Made by a program: the position numbers and the translations under genes
Origin: Seleniivibrio sp.
Lineage (GTDB): Bacteria; Chrysiogenota; Deferribacteres; Deferribacterales; Geovibrionaceae
Assembly (NCBI RefSeq): GCF_021209385.1
Contig: NZ_JAJOIL010000035.1
Span: 1 to 64,000, forward strand
Direction: 5' to 3'
DNA length: 64,000 nt
Notes under the pieces: generated by a model
Told to the model about the DNA's origin: nothing
Seen by the model: only the letters and a program-made list of their open reading frames with translations
Databases searched by the model: none
Shown: positions 42,450 to 50,914 of the stretch, piece by piece
How positions within the stretch are numbered: position 1 is the stretch's first letter
How the letters are laid out: every line of letters begins with the position of its first letter

Positions 42450-42989
42450 TTAAAACTCGTATGTTTCTATCTGTCTGATATTTACGTCGGTACCCATATC
42501 TCTGGATATTTTTTTCAGGTCGTCTTCCCAGCCTGTACCCATCATTTTGGGATCGATGATAACCTCAAGCACCATAAGATATATGGGACTTTTTTCCGAT
42601 CCGGCGACCTTCGTCTGGAGGTCGAGGATGTTTATTTCTCTGTTTGCGAGGTATTCGGCAACCTTGTTAACGATTCCGGGTTTGTCGGAACCGTAAACGG
42701 AGATGATGAAATGTTCTCCGATAGGTTTCACTCCTGCCTCGCTCATCGCCTGCACATTAAAGTCAATGTTCATGGTCTTTTCAAGGGGAGCGAATATCTT
42801 TTTAACGCTGTCCGCATCAACTCCTTCCTTGCTGACGATAAATATTGCAGAGAAAAACCCCTGTAAAAGAGTGGAGCTGGAATCCTCTATGTTAAAGCTG
42901 TTTTCGTAGAATATCTTAGACACCGCCGCGACTATCCCGGGTCTGTCCGCCGCGATAAGCGTAACTGCGAAAAGGTTTTTTTGATTCAT
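42450..42989 (-). CDS. Tandem ACT-domain protein, GcvR-like
   Basis: A 179-residue protein of two ACT domains: FAVTLIAADRPGIVAAVSKI at the start and FIISVYGSDKPGIVNKVAEY in the second half. The D-R/K-P-G-I-V turn binds small molecules, usually amino acids. The architecture is that of GcvR-type regulators of glycine cleavage, but no DNA-binding part is present, so the regulatory role is inferred. The start at 42989 follows AAGGAGT. It is coupled to def. Confidence 0.85.
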   Translation of the reverse strand: MNQKNLFAVTLIAADRPGIVAAVSKIFYENSFNIEDSSSTLLQGFFSAIFIVSKEGVDADSVKKIFAPLEKTMNIDFNVQAMSEAGVKPIGEHFIISVYGSDKPGIVNKVAEYLANREINILDLQTKVAGSEKSPIYLMVLEVIIDPKMMGTGWEDDLKKISRDMGTDVNIRQIETYEF

Positions 42990-43165
42990 AAAACACTCCT
43001 TATATGAGCTACTTAAAATATTATTATGATTACGCACTCTTGTGTCAACTCAATTCTTATTGCGAGTATTTCTGTCGGGTTATATATTCAAGTTTATTGA
43101 GATTGTCCTTGATAAACCATACCCGCAGGCAATATAATAGATTTATCTTATTAAGGGATACTTAT

Positions 43166-45571
43166 ATGTTTGAATTATTTACCGACAGAGCCAGACGCGT
43201 GATCCTGTTTGCAAGAGAAGCTTCCGAAAGGCTTATGCAGTCGTCAATCGACACAGAGCATATCCTTATGGGACTTCTGCGCGAACGTTCCGGCATAGCA
43301 GCCGAAATATTCACCAAAAGGGGCATAGACGTCACAATGCTGATGAACGATGTGAAAAGCGTCAGCGAAAAGGGACACAACCTTATGATAAAAGGCAGCC
43401 TCCCTTTCAGCCCAGCCGGCAAGAATGTCTTGGACTATGCAGTGGACGAAGCGAAGATTCTTAACACAAAATATGTCAACACAGAGCATATCCTTCTTGG
43501 TCTTCTGAAAGAGAAGAAGGGAAAAGCTTCCATGCTCCTTTCAAAGCTGGGCTTTGAACTGCTCCCCCTGCGCGACGAGATAGCGGGACTTATCCGCACC
43601 TACAGCAAAAAGCAGGGACAGGCGGCAACCCCCACCATAGACGAGTTCGGCAGAGACATGACCGCACAGGCGAGGGAGGGGAAACTTGACCCCGTCATCG
43701 GACGCGGAAAAGAGATTGAAAGACTTATCCAGATTCTCGGAAGACGCATCAAGAACAACGCCGTTATCATCGGCGAACCGGGCGTTGGTAAAACAGCCAT
43801 AGTCGAAGGGCTTGCACTGCGCATGGTCTCCGACGACATACCCGACTTTCTGCGCAACAAGAGACTCATCTCTCTTGAGCTTGGCAACGTTGTTGCAGGT
43901 ACGAAGTACCGCGGTCAGTTTGAAGAGAGAATGAAAAACCTCATCAAAGAGATAGAGGTTGACGGAAATATAATAATCTTCATTGACGAGATACACACCA
44001 TGGTGGGCGCAGGAGCCGCAGAGGGTTCCATCGACGCATCGAACATGCTTAAACCCGCCCTTGCAAGGGGTGTTTTCCAGTGTATCGGCGCAACAACCCT
44101 GAACGAGTTCCGCAAGAACTTTGAAAAGGACGGCGCACTCAACAGAAGATTCCAGACAATACCCGTGGAACAGCCATCAGTTATCGCTACGGTTGAGATT
44201 CTCGCCGGTATCAAGAGATATTACGAGGACTTCCACAAGGTTCTCATCAGCCACGAGGTTCTGGAAGAGATAGCAAGGCTCACCGACAGATACATTACGG
44301 ACAAGTTCCAGCCGGACAAGAGCATAGACGTTCTGGACGAAGCCTGCTCAAGACTGAAACTCGCCGTGCGTCAGGTGCCGGAGGCACTGCTTAAGCTGAA
44401 AGCAAAGCTGAACGAGGCGAGAACCACCCGCGACGAAAAGCTCAAGGCTTCGGATTACGACGATATCCAGAGATTTTCAAAGGATGTTGAACGTTTCTCC
44501 AAAAAAGCCGCAGAGATGGAAAAAAGCTGGACAAAAGAGCTTGACGACAACTGGCCAACGCTTCATGTGGAGCATGTCAGCGAAGTTGTGGCACATATGA
44601 CCGGCATCCCTGTTCAGAAACTCCAGCAGGACGATCTGGCGCGGATATCCAACATCGACACAGAGATAAAGAAACATGTTGTAGGACAGGACGAGGCAGT
44701 AAACGCACTGGCAAAAGCAGTGAAACGCAGCTTCGCAGGGCTTTCAAACCCCAACAGACCCCTTGGCTCATTCATATTTATGGGTCCCACGGGAGTCGGC
44801 AAAACAGAGGTTGCGAAGAAACTGGCGGAAATCGTGTTCGGTTCCGAATCAGCCCTTGTCCGCATAGATATGAGCGAATATATGGAGCGGTTCAACGCTT
44901 CAAAGCTGATAGGTGCGCCCCCCGGATACGTCGGGTATGAAGAGGGCGGAAAACTTACGGAGCTGGTACGCAGAAAACCATACAGCGTCGTTCTTTTCGA
45001 CGAGATTGAAAAAGCGCACCCTGAAGTTCTCAACGTGCTTCTGCAAATACTTGACGACGGACATATATCCGACAGCCTCGGACATAAGGTCAACTTCAAG
45101 AATACAATAGTGATAATGACGTCCAACCTCGGCACAAAACTGAGCCTCAATAAAAAATCAATGGGCTTTGAAACTGCCGAAAGGTTGAACACAATAGACT
45201 ACGGCGCTTTCAGCTCAAACGCAAACCGCGAACTGAAAGATCAGTTTCCGCCTGAATTCATCAACAGGGTGGACAATGTGATCGTGTTCAAACCGCTGGG
45301 CAAACAGGAACTGTTCAGAATCATCGACCTTCAGGTTAACGAGCTTAACAGACGTCTTGCAGACATTGGCAAGTCCATCGAGATAGACGACGAAGTTAAA
45401 GAGCATATCTTAAGCGCGGACTATGATTTCACATACGGCGCAAGACCCATAAGAAGGATGCTCCAGTCGCTCATAGAAGATCCGCTGAGCGAACTTCTGC
45501 TTAACAGCAAACTCGGCAGGCGGAAAAACCTGAAAGCAAAACTTTCGGAAGCCGAAATAGTATTTAAATAA
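43166..45571 (+). CDS. clpC: AAA+ unfoldase ClpC/ClpA-type, ClpP partner
   Basis: An 801-residue HSP100 protein. Two Clp_N repeats (MFELFTDRARRVILFAREAS; VNTEHILLGLLKEKKGKASM) precede AAA1 (Walker A GEPGVGKT, FIDEIHTMVGAG), a short middle region and AAA2 (GPTGVGKT, VVLFDEIEKAHP, GAPPGYVGYEEGG). A MGF tripeptide after NKKS matches the ClpP-docking loop, so it should feed a ClpP protease. The start at 43166 has AAGGG upstream; an upstream extension in frame is not conserved. It lacks a long coiled-coil M domain, unlike ClpB. Confidence 0.95.
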   Translation: MFELFTDRARRVILFAREASERLMQSSIDTEHILMGLLRERSGIAAEIFTKRGIDVTMLMNDVKSVSEKGHNLMIKGSLPFSPAGKNVLDYAVDEAKILNTKYVNTEHILLGLLKEKKGKASMLLSKLGFELLPLRDEIAGLIRTYSKKQGQAATPTIDEFGRDMTAQAREGKLDPVIGRGKEIERLIQILGRRIKNNAVIIGEPGVGKTAIVEGLALRMVSDDIPDFLRNKRLISLELGNVVAGTKYRGQFEERMKNLIKEIEVDGNIIIFIDEIHTMVGAGAAEGSIDASNMLKPALARGVFQCIGATTLNEFRKNFEKDGALNRRFQTIPVEQPSVIATVEILAGIKRYYEDFHKVLISHEVLEEIARLTDRYITDKFQPDKSIDVLDEACSRLKLAVRQVPEALLKLKAKLNEARTTRDEKLKASDYDDIQRFSKDVERFSKKAAEMEKSWTKELDDNWPTLHVEHVSEVVAHMTGIPVQKLQQDDLARISNIDTEIKKHVVGQDEAVNALAKAVKRSFAGLSNPNRPLGSFIFMGPTGVGKTEVAKKLAEIVFGSESALVRIDMSEYMERFNASKLIGAPPGYVGYEEGGKLTELVRRKPYSVVLFDEIEKAHPEVLNVLLQILDDGHISDSLGHKVNFKNTIVIMTSNLGTKLSLNKKSMGFETAERLNTIDYGAFSSNANRELKDQFPPEFINRVDNVIVFKPLGKQELFRIIDLQVNELNRRLADIGKSIEIDDEVKEHILSADYDFTYGARPIRRMLQSLIEDPLSELLLNSKLGRRKNLKAKLSEAEIVFK

Positions 45572-45583
45572 ACGAACGACTTT

Positions 45584-45615
45584 CAGCGCCGCAGGAAGAA
45601 ATTTCTGCGGCGCTG
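45584..45615 (+). terminator. GC-rich hairpin after clpC
   Basis: CAGCGCCGCAG (45584-45594) pairs perfectly with CTGCGGCGCTG (45605-45615). The following U tract is weak (TGGTCTCATTTT). It lies 13 bases beyond the clpC stop. Confidence 0.6.
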
Positions 45616-45645
45616 TGGTCTCATTTTAATCTACGGAGTTTCAAA

Positions 45646-46959
45646 TTGTTCACAAATAAAAGGATACTCATTGCGGGAGCCGGAGCCATCGGCAGCTTTT
45701 ACGGCGGACTGATGTCAAAGGCAGGCTACGACGTTGAACTGATGGCTAGAGGCAAACACCTGAAAGCCATGCAGGAAACGGGCGTTCTGAAAATGAAAAG
45801 CTGGAAACACGGAGAACCTGTGATTCCTGTGAAAGCAGTGGCAAAAGCAAACGGCAGATACGGCATGATAATCCTCTGCGTCAAATCACAGGATACTGAA
45901 GAGACCTGTCGGCAGCTCAAGGACAATCTGGCGGATGACGGATGTATCGTGTCTTTCCAGAACGGCGTGGAAAACCCCAACATTCTGGCAGAACATTTCG
46001 GAGCAGATAGAACTGTCGGAGCAAGCCTTTTCGTCGGTTTATGGATTGAACCTGCGGGAACTGTTAACCACACAAGTACAGGCGAATGTGTCTTCGGCGC
46101 ATGGTCGGAAGGTGCGAAACGTTTTGAAAAGCCAATAAAAGAGATATTTGACAGGAGTGAAATATTCTCGAACATATCTCCTGACATAAAGCATACTCTC
46201 TGGAGCAAACTTGTCTGGAACGTGGCTTACAACCCACTTTCGGCACTCCTTGAAAGCACATGCGGTCCTATGATGAGAAATCCGCTGATTTTCGAGCTTA
46301 TCGAAAAGATGGTGAAAGAGACGGTCGCGGCGGCAAAGCTTGAAGGCGTCACCATAACCGAACAGGAATGGCGCAGAAAGATAGAATACAGCGATCAGCT
46401 TGAAAAATACAAAACCAGCATGCTGCAGGACATAGAAAGGCTTAAAAATCCTGAGATAGACGGCATACTCGGTCCCGTCATCAGAACACTTGAAAAACAC
46501 GGGCTTTCAGCACCTTACTGCGAAACCGTGTTCAGAAGCGTTCAGTTCAAATACGGCGGACACTACCTTTATACCCCAAAGCTTACTGCTGACGTAATAG
46601 TGCGAAACGGCGATTCAGTTCTGCTTATCGAGCGGAAAAATGAGCCTTTCGGCTGGGCAATCCCAGGCGGATTCGTAGATTACGGCGAAAAGGTTGAAGA
46701 CGCTGCCGTCCGCGAACTTTTTGAGGAAACAGGAATTAAAGCAGACAAAATTGAGCTGCTCGGAATCTATTCCGATCCGAAAAGGGATAAGAGAGGACAC
46801 ACCGCAACCGCTGTGTATTACACCGATTCAACACAGACACCGAAAGCGGGTGACGATGCAAAAAATGCAGTGTTTTTTAAGCTTACGGAACTCCCAGCGA
46901 ATATAGCATTTGACCATAAACAGATACTTGAAGATTATGTAAAAAAGCTTCATATATAA
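45646..46959 (+). CDS. Ketopantoate reductase fused to a Nudix hydrolase
   Basis: A 437-residue fusion. Residues 1-305 are a PanE/ApbA-type 2-dehydropantoate 2-reductase: NAD(P) motif ILIAGAGAIGSFYGGLMSKA, ILCVKSQDTEET, FQNGVEN and the catalytic Lys region SKLVWNVAYNPLSALLE. Residues 310-437 are a Nudix domain with a complete box: GGFVDYGEKVEDAAVRELFE, then ETGI. PanE makes pantoate for CoA; Nudix enzymes of the ADP-ribose type clean damaged nucleotides. The start is a TTG at 45646 with GGAG before it. The two parts share one uninterrupted frame. Confidence 0.85.
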   Translation: MFTNKRILIAGAGAIGSFYGGLMSKAGYDVELMARGKHLKAMQETGVLKMKSWKHGEPVIPVKAVAKANGRYGMIILCVKSQDTEETCRQLKDNLADDGCIVSFQNGVENPNILAEHFGADRTVGASLFVGLWIEPAGTVNHTSTGECVFGAWSEGAKRFEKPIKEIFDRSEIFSNISPDIKHTLWSKLVWNVAYNPLSALLESTCGPMMRNPLIFELIEKMVKETVAAAKLEGVTITEQEWRRKIEYSDQLEKYKTSMLQDIERLKNPEIDGILGPVIRTLEKHGLSAPYCETVFRSVQFKYGGHYLYTPKLTADVIVRNGDSVLLIERKNEPFGWAIPGGFVDYGEKVEDAAVRELFEETGIKADKIELLGIYSDPKRDKRGHTATAVYYTDSTQTPKAGDDAKNAVFFKLTELPANIAFDHKQILEDYVKKLHI

Positions 46960-46988
46960 TAACAATTTCAAGTTATTTTTCCCTTGAT

Positions 46989-47013
46989 TTATCATCAGAA
47001 ATGACGATGATAA
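46989..47013. promoter_or_regulatory. Inverted repeat before the PilZ gene
   Basis: TTATCATC (46989-46996) and GATGATAA (47006-47013), 8-base perfect arms 17 bases before the ATG. It is either an operator or a leader hairpin. A weaker AATAAC/GTTATT hairpin at 46958-46977 with TTT may end the preceding gene. Confidence 0.35.
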
Positions 47014-47029
47014 TGGTAGAGGAGATAAC

Positions 47030-47479
47030 ATGACATTCCTACCAGAAAAAGTAGTTAACAGACGCGAGCATATGAGGGTCAGTGTCACTATAGATTTTTG
47101 CGTTACAAACGTAAGAAGACCCAATGCTCTCGAATCTGAAACAGCAAATATCTGTTTCCGCACAAAATCACTGGATATCAGTGCGGGCGGAATCTGTTTC
47201 GGTCAGAAAAATATATTGAAGGTCGGCGACATCATCGAGATGCGCACAAAAAACTGCCTCACAAAACAGGTATGCCTCACCTGTGAGGACGTATATTTCA
47301 TGAGTTCAAAGCATGAACTCCAGCCCCTTGAAGGTGTCGTAATGTGGGTTACTGACAGCATCGCAGGCGTTAAATTCCATAAACTTTCCCTGCGCAACGA
47401 AAATGTAATCAGCAAGCTTGTCTGGGACAGCCACCTCGAAGAGGTCAGGAACTCAAGACAGAAGCCTATTATCTTTTAA
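47030..47479 (+). CDS. PilZ-domain c-di-GMP receptor
   Basis: A 149-residue protein with the PilZ ligand motifs: RREHMR (R-x-x-x-R) at residues 11-16 and DISAGG (D/N-x-S-x-x-G) near 52. It should bind c-di-GMP and act on a partner protein, and could read the c-di-GMP pool controlled by the HD-GYP proteins at 27031-35526. No other domain is present. AGAGGAG precedes the ATG. Confidence 0.85.
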   Translation: MTFLPEKVVNRREHMRVSVTIDFCVTNVRRPNALESETANICFRTKSLDISAGGICFGQKNILKVGDIIEMRTKNCLTKQVCLTCEDVYFMSSKHELQPLEGVVMWVTDSIAGVKFHKLSLRNENVISKLVWDSHLEEVRNSRQKPIIF

Positions 47480-47520
47480 TTTCCTTTTGACATCCGCCGC
47501 GTCAGTAATATAATCACCTC

Positions 47521-48054
47521 ATGAAGTATATTATTATATTGATAGCAATGATGTCTCTGCTCACTGGCTGTGTCACCGCACTGACAGCGGAAGGGACGAT
47601 GCAGCCGGGCGCATATGCAACCCCTGAAAAGGTTTTCAGCGGCGTATACAATGGAGACGGTATGCGTCTGGATATCTTCGGCAATGCAAAATACACGTTC
47701 AAATCAACACTTAAAGCTTACTCTGAAAACGGCGCAATCTTCATGCAGGAAACCACTGTTGACGACGCCGGAGCGCAGACAACAACCACCTACAGATTCA
47801 TGCAAAAAACCGACGGCAGTTATTCCTGCGTAGATATCAATAATATCGGAAGCTGTTCACTCACCCGTGCGGGCGATTCCATCGTTCTGAAAAACTGGGT
47901 CTTTGAGAGGGGAAGAAGCGATTCAATGAACATAAACGTACAGTCCGTTTATCGGCTGCTGCCCGATGGCAAACTTATAAAACGTTCGTCTTTAAACAGA
48001 TTCATGTTCTTCTTCGATGAAGAGGAAATCACGACATATCAGAAAGAACTATAA
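47521..48054 (+). CDS. Lipoprotein of unknown function
   Basis: A 177-residue lipoprotein with lipobox LTGC (Cys17). The mature part looks beta-rich, with many Thr and aromatic residues (YTFKSTLKAYSENGAIFMQE; SVYRLLPDGKLIKRSS) and a terminal acidic Phe-rich stretch. A pair of cysteines (YSCVDI, GSCSL) could form a disulfide. I do not recognise a family with certainty. It stands alone between PilZ and the peroxiredoxin. Confidence 0.6.
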   Translation: MKYIIILIAMMSLLTGCVTALTAEGTMQPGAYATPEKVFSGVYNGDGMRLDIFGNAKYTFKSTLKAYSENGAIFMQETTVDDAGAQTTTTYRFMQKTDGSYSCVDINNIGSCSLTRAGDSIVLKNWVFERGRSDSMNINVQSVYRLLPDGKLIKRSSLNRFMFFFDEEEITTYQKEL

Positions 48055-48095
48055 TTATCTGACATTAAAGAGACAATTTTAATCTCATTTTTATA

Positions 48096-48124
48096 TTGAC
48101 AACTCCGAAAAAAAAGAATACTGT
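48096..48124 (+). promoter_or_regulatory. Putative sigma-70 promoter of the peroxiredoxin gene
   Basis: TTGACA (48096-48101), 17-base spacer, TACTGT (48119-48124), about 45 bases before the ATG. Perfect -35, moderate -10. Confidence 0.5.
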
Positions 48125-48168
48125 TAATAAAAATTATCACTAACTTAAAATTAACGGAGGAAATCACA

Positions 48169-48765
48169 ATGAGCCTTGTAACAAAACAAGCACCCGCTTT
48201 TTCTGAAGCAGCAGTTCTCAACAAAGAATTCAAAAATGTAAGCCTTGAAGACTACAAAGGCAAATGGGTAGTTCTTTTCTTCTATCCCATGGACTTCACA
48301 TTCGTATGCCCCACTGAGATCACTGCACTTTCCGATGCAAACGCAGAATTTGCAAAAAGAGATGCACAGGTTATCGGCGTTTCCACCGACAGCAAGTTCA
48401 GCCACCTTGCATGGGTAAACACTCCCAGAACAGAGGGCGGTCTCGGCGATATCGCATATCCCCTTGTTGCTGACTTTACAAAATCAATTGCAACAGACTA
48501 CGGCGTTCTTCTTGAAGGCGGCATGGCTCTGCGTGCAACTTTCATCATCGACCCCGAAGGCAACGTTCAGTTTGAACTGATCCACGACCTCGGCATAGGC
48601 AGAAACGTTACTGAGATTCTCAGAAACCTTGACGCTCTCCAGTTCGTACGCAAACACGGTGAAGTTTGCCCCGCAGGCTGGACACCCGGAAAGGACACCA
48701 TGACTCCCGACCCCGAAAAAATGAAAGAATACTACAAAAACAACCCCACTGGTTGGCAGAAATAA
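48169..48765 (+). CDS. Typical 2-Cys peroxiredoxin (AhpC/Prx1 type)
   Basis: A 198-residue peroxidase that reduces H2O2 and alkyl hydroperoxides. The peroxidatic Cys lies in [13 protein letters not shown] (near residue 49) and the resolving Cys in [11 protein letters not shown] (near 168). The C-terminal YYKNNPTGW resembles the YF tail of oxidation-sensitive enzymes. Reductant unknown (thioredoxin or AhpF-like). GGAGG precedes the ATG. Such enzymes are central to oxidative defence in anaerobes, together with cydAB. Confidence 0.95.
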   Translation: MSLVTKQAPAFSEAAVLNKEFKNVSLEDYKGKWVVLFFYPMDFTFVCPTEITALSDANAEFAKRDAQVIGVSTDSKFSHLAWVNTPRTEGGLGDIAYPLVADFTKSIATDYGVLLEGGMALRATFIIDPEGNVQFELIHDLGIGRNVTEILRNLDALQFVRKHGEVCPAGWTPGKDTMTPDPEKMKEYYKNNPTGWQK

Positions 48766-48771
48766 CAAAAA

Positions 48772-48950
48772 AAGCGGAGCGAAAGCTCCGTTCAGGTTAT
48801 TGATAAACTGGTTAAAATCAATGAGATTGCCGCGTCAGCCTGAGGCTTCCTCGCAATGACAGTAGCTTACGTCTTCGCGAGAAGCCTAGCGACGAAGCGA
48901 TCTCGTCTTTTTCAACTTTGTCATCAGTCTGAAGCGGAGCGAAAGCTCCG
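48772..48950 (+). repeat. Repeat element flanked by a duplicated terminator hairpin
   Basis: The 19-base hairpin sequence AAGCGGAGCGAAAGCTCCG occurs at 48772-48790 and again at 48932-48950. Between them lie a GTCATTGCGA-type palindrome in reverse orientation (48822-48859) and a related degenerate unit (48871-48904, starting GTCTTCGCGAGAAGCC). No gene is present. Confidence 0.7.
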
Positions 48951-48958
48951 CTTTTTTT
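48932..48958 (+). terminator. Rho-independent terminator
   Basis: AAGCGGAGC-GAAA-GCTCCGCTT followed by seven T residues. It is the better of two hairpins that end the peroxiredoxin transcript; the upstream copy has no U tract. Confidence 0.8.
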
Positions 48959-50315
48959 ATCTGAAATCGGCAGGATTGATAGAATGTTTTTTGAGAAGGT
49001 CGTAAAGATCGGCTCTGTATATGTCTGAAAGTTTTGATGCCTTGCTGATATTTCCCTTTGTTTTTCCCATGAGCTGACGCAGAAAAACTTCCTCAAACTG
49101 TTTTTTCGCTTCCCTGTATACCTGTGCATGTTTATCAGGATTCTGCGCAAACCGTATCATGTCCGCCTTTATGATATCTTTCGGTGCAAGCACCACCGCA
49201 CACTCGATAACGTTTTCAAGCTCGCGTATGTTCCCCGCCCAGTCATAATCCATAAGCTTTTCAAGAGCATCCTGCGAAAGTGAGCGCACGGCGCGTCCAT
49301 ACCGCCCGGCATATTTCTTTATGAAATGTCCGCTGAGCAGAGGAATATCCTCTTTGCGGTCTCGCAGTGGTGGAAGCTCTATCTGAACCACATGTATCCT
49401 GTAAAACAGGTCGGCGCGAAACTCTTTTTTGTCTATCAGTGCCAGAAGATCCTTATTCGATGCCGAAACCAGTCTGAAATCAAGTTTGACCGTTCTTTCG
49501 CTGCCGAGCGGCGAGATCTCTCTGTTTTCAAGAACCCGCAGAAGTTTCGTCTGCATGGCAAAAGGCATCTCGGATATCTCGTCAAGGAAGATCGTTCCGT
49601 TCTGCGCCTGTTCAAAAAAACCTTTCTTTTTCCTGTCGGCACCGGTAAAAGCACCCTTTTCATACCCGAAAAGCTCACTTTCGATGAGTGTTTCGGGAAT
49701 AGCTGACGAGTTGACAGCCACGAAAGGAGCATTTTTTCTGCTGCCGGATTCATGCAGCATCCTTGCGGTAAGTTCCTTTCCTGTGCCGCTTTCGCCATAT
49801 ATAAATACGCTTGCGTCACTCTCGGCGGCAATTGCAATACGCTCGCGAAGGGTTTTCGTCTTTTCCGAAACACCGATGATGGTTTCCGCCATTACAGAAT
49901 GGTTTTCACCCGCTCCCGCCCTGAGCAGTCTTCGGGATGATGCGTTCTGGCTTATGGCGTTATCTACCTTAACCATCAGTTCCTTATGATTGAAAGGCTT
50001 GGTCAGATAGCTGAACGCGCCCTCCTGCATAGCCTGAACAGCGTCGCCGATAGTTCCGTATGCGGTGAGAAAAATAACAGGCAGCCCCCAGTCCAGATTT
50101 CTTATTTCGCGCATAAGTTCCAGTCCTGTTCTTCCGTCGATGCGCATGTCAAAGACGGCTGCGTCGAATATATCGTTTCTGACCAGCTCTATCGCTTCGG
50201 CACTGCTGTCCGCGGCAAAAGGAGTGTATCCGCTGCTGCCGAACCTCATCCGCAATATTTCGAGCAGGCTTCTGTCGTCGTCAACTATAAGCACTTTCGG
50301 ATTGCTATTTGCCAA
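48957..50315 (-). CDS. Sigma-54-dependent response regulator (GlrR/QseF-like)
   Basis: A 452-residue NtrC-family activator. The receiver (1-125) has VLIVDDDRSLLEIL and the acceptor Asp in AAVFDMRIDG. The AAA+ domain has Walker A GESGTGKE, GAFTGA in ELFGYEKGAFTGADRKKKGF for sigma-54 contact and the arginine-finger region. The C-terminus holds a Fis-like helix-turn-helix (GNISKASKLSDIYRADLYDL). The start is a TTG at 50315 with GGGAAG upstream. It is last in a kinase-lipoprotein-regulator operon like glrK-qseG-glrR, and a sigma-54 promoter lies at 52521. Confidence 0.9.
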   Translation of the reverse strand: MANSNPKVLIVDDDRSLLEILRMRFGSSGYTPFAADSSAEAIELVRNDIFDAAVFDMRIDGRTGLELMREIRNLDWGLPVIFLTAYGTIGDAVQAMQEGAFSYLTKPFNHKELMVKVDNAISQNASSRRLLRAGAGENHSVMAETIIGVSEKTKTLRERIAIAAESDASVFIYGESGTGKELTARMLHESGSRKNAPFVAVNSSAIPETLIESELFGYEKGAFTGADRKKKGFFEQAQNGTIFLDEISEMPFAMQTKLLRVLENREISPLGSERTVKLDFRLVSASNKDLLALIDKKEFRADLFYRIHVVQIELPPLRDRKEDIPLLSGHFIKKYAGRYGRAVRSLSQDALEKLMDYDWAGNIRELENVIECAVVLAPKDIIKADMIRFAQNPDKHAQVYREAKKQFEEVFLRQLMGKTKGNISKASKLSDIYRADLYDLLKKHSINPADFR

Positions 50316-50914
50316 TTATCTTCCCGCCTATTTTCATATCGACTTCTTTCATCTTCTCAAGCTGATGCCTGATGCTATCGTTTTCTTTATTAAGAGCTTT
50401 TATACGCTCGTTTAGTTCTTTATTTTCTTCAGAAATTTTTTTATTGTCCTCTTCCGATGCTTTCAGAGATTCTGCCAGTTTTTTATTCTGGGCTTCTGTC
50501 TCCTGAAGCTTCTTCCGTCCCAGCTCAAGAGCGTCCATCAGTTCGGCGTTCTTTTTTTTCTTCGTTCACGCCATTTTCAAAGAGGCTCATGATGTGTCCG
50601 GCATATGCGGTATACTGACTGTCGGGATAGATGCTTTTCATCCTGCCGTAATAAGCTGCCGCCAGTTCGGCGTCAAAACAGCCGCAGTTTTTGTCCGAGA
50701 ACAGAATGACATAGCCTAACAGATCGCGGTCGTCCAAAGCTCTTTTTAATGTTTCAAGAGCGTCGTATGCCCGTCCGCACTCCCCTTTGCCGTAATGCTC
50801 CGCGAAGCCGCCGTCCCCTGTCCCTGTGAAGGCGCATCCGCAGCAGACAAACGTCAGACACAGCGCAGTGTAAAGAAAAATCTGCTTCCGCAGCCCTTCT
50901 GACTTTCCGCCCAT
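50305..50914 (-). pseudogene. QseG-like coiled-coil lipoprotein split at an A8 run
   Basis: The first frame (50914-50525) encodes a lipoprotein of 129 residues with hydrophobic leader QIFLYTALCLTFVCCGC and a helical region up to ENGVNEEKK. The second (50538-50305) encodes a 77-residue coiled coil (KKLQETEAQNKKLAESLKAS). Removing one A from the A8 run at about 50551-50558 joins them (NEEKKNAELMDALELGRKKL) into one protein of about 210 residues, close to QseG in size and plan. The second ATG has no ribosome-binding site. Slippage on A8 could make both forms. The start at 50914 has GGAGG and overlaps the kinase gene by 61 bases. Confidence 0.65.

Noticed and set aside
50551-50558. Classic -1 ribosomal frameshift at the A8 run of the QseG-like gene
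   Set aside because: A -1 shift there leads to a stop within a few codons; the coiled-coil frame needs a +1 shift or loss of one A, so slippage by polymerase or an indel fits better.
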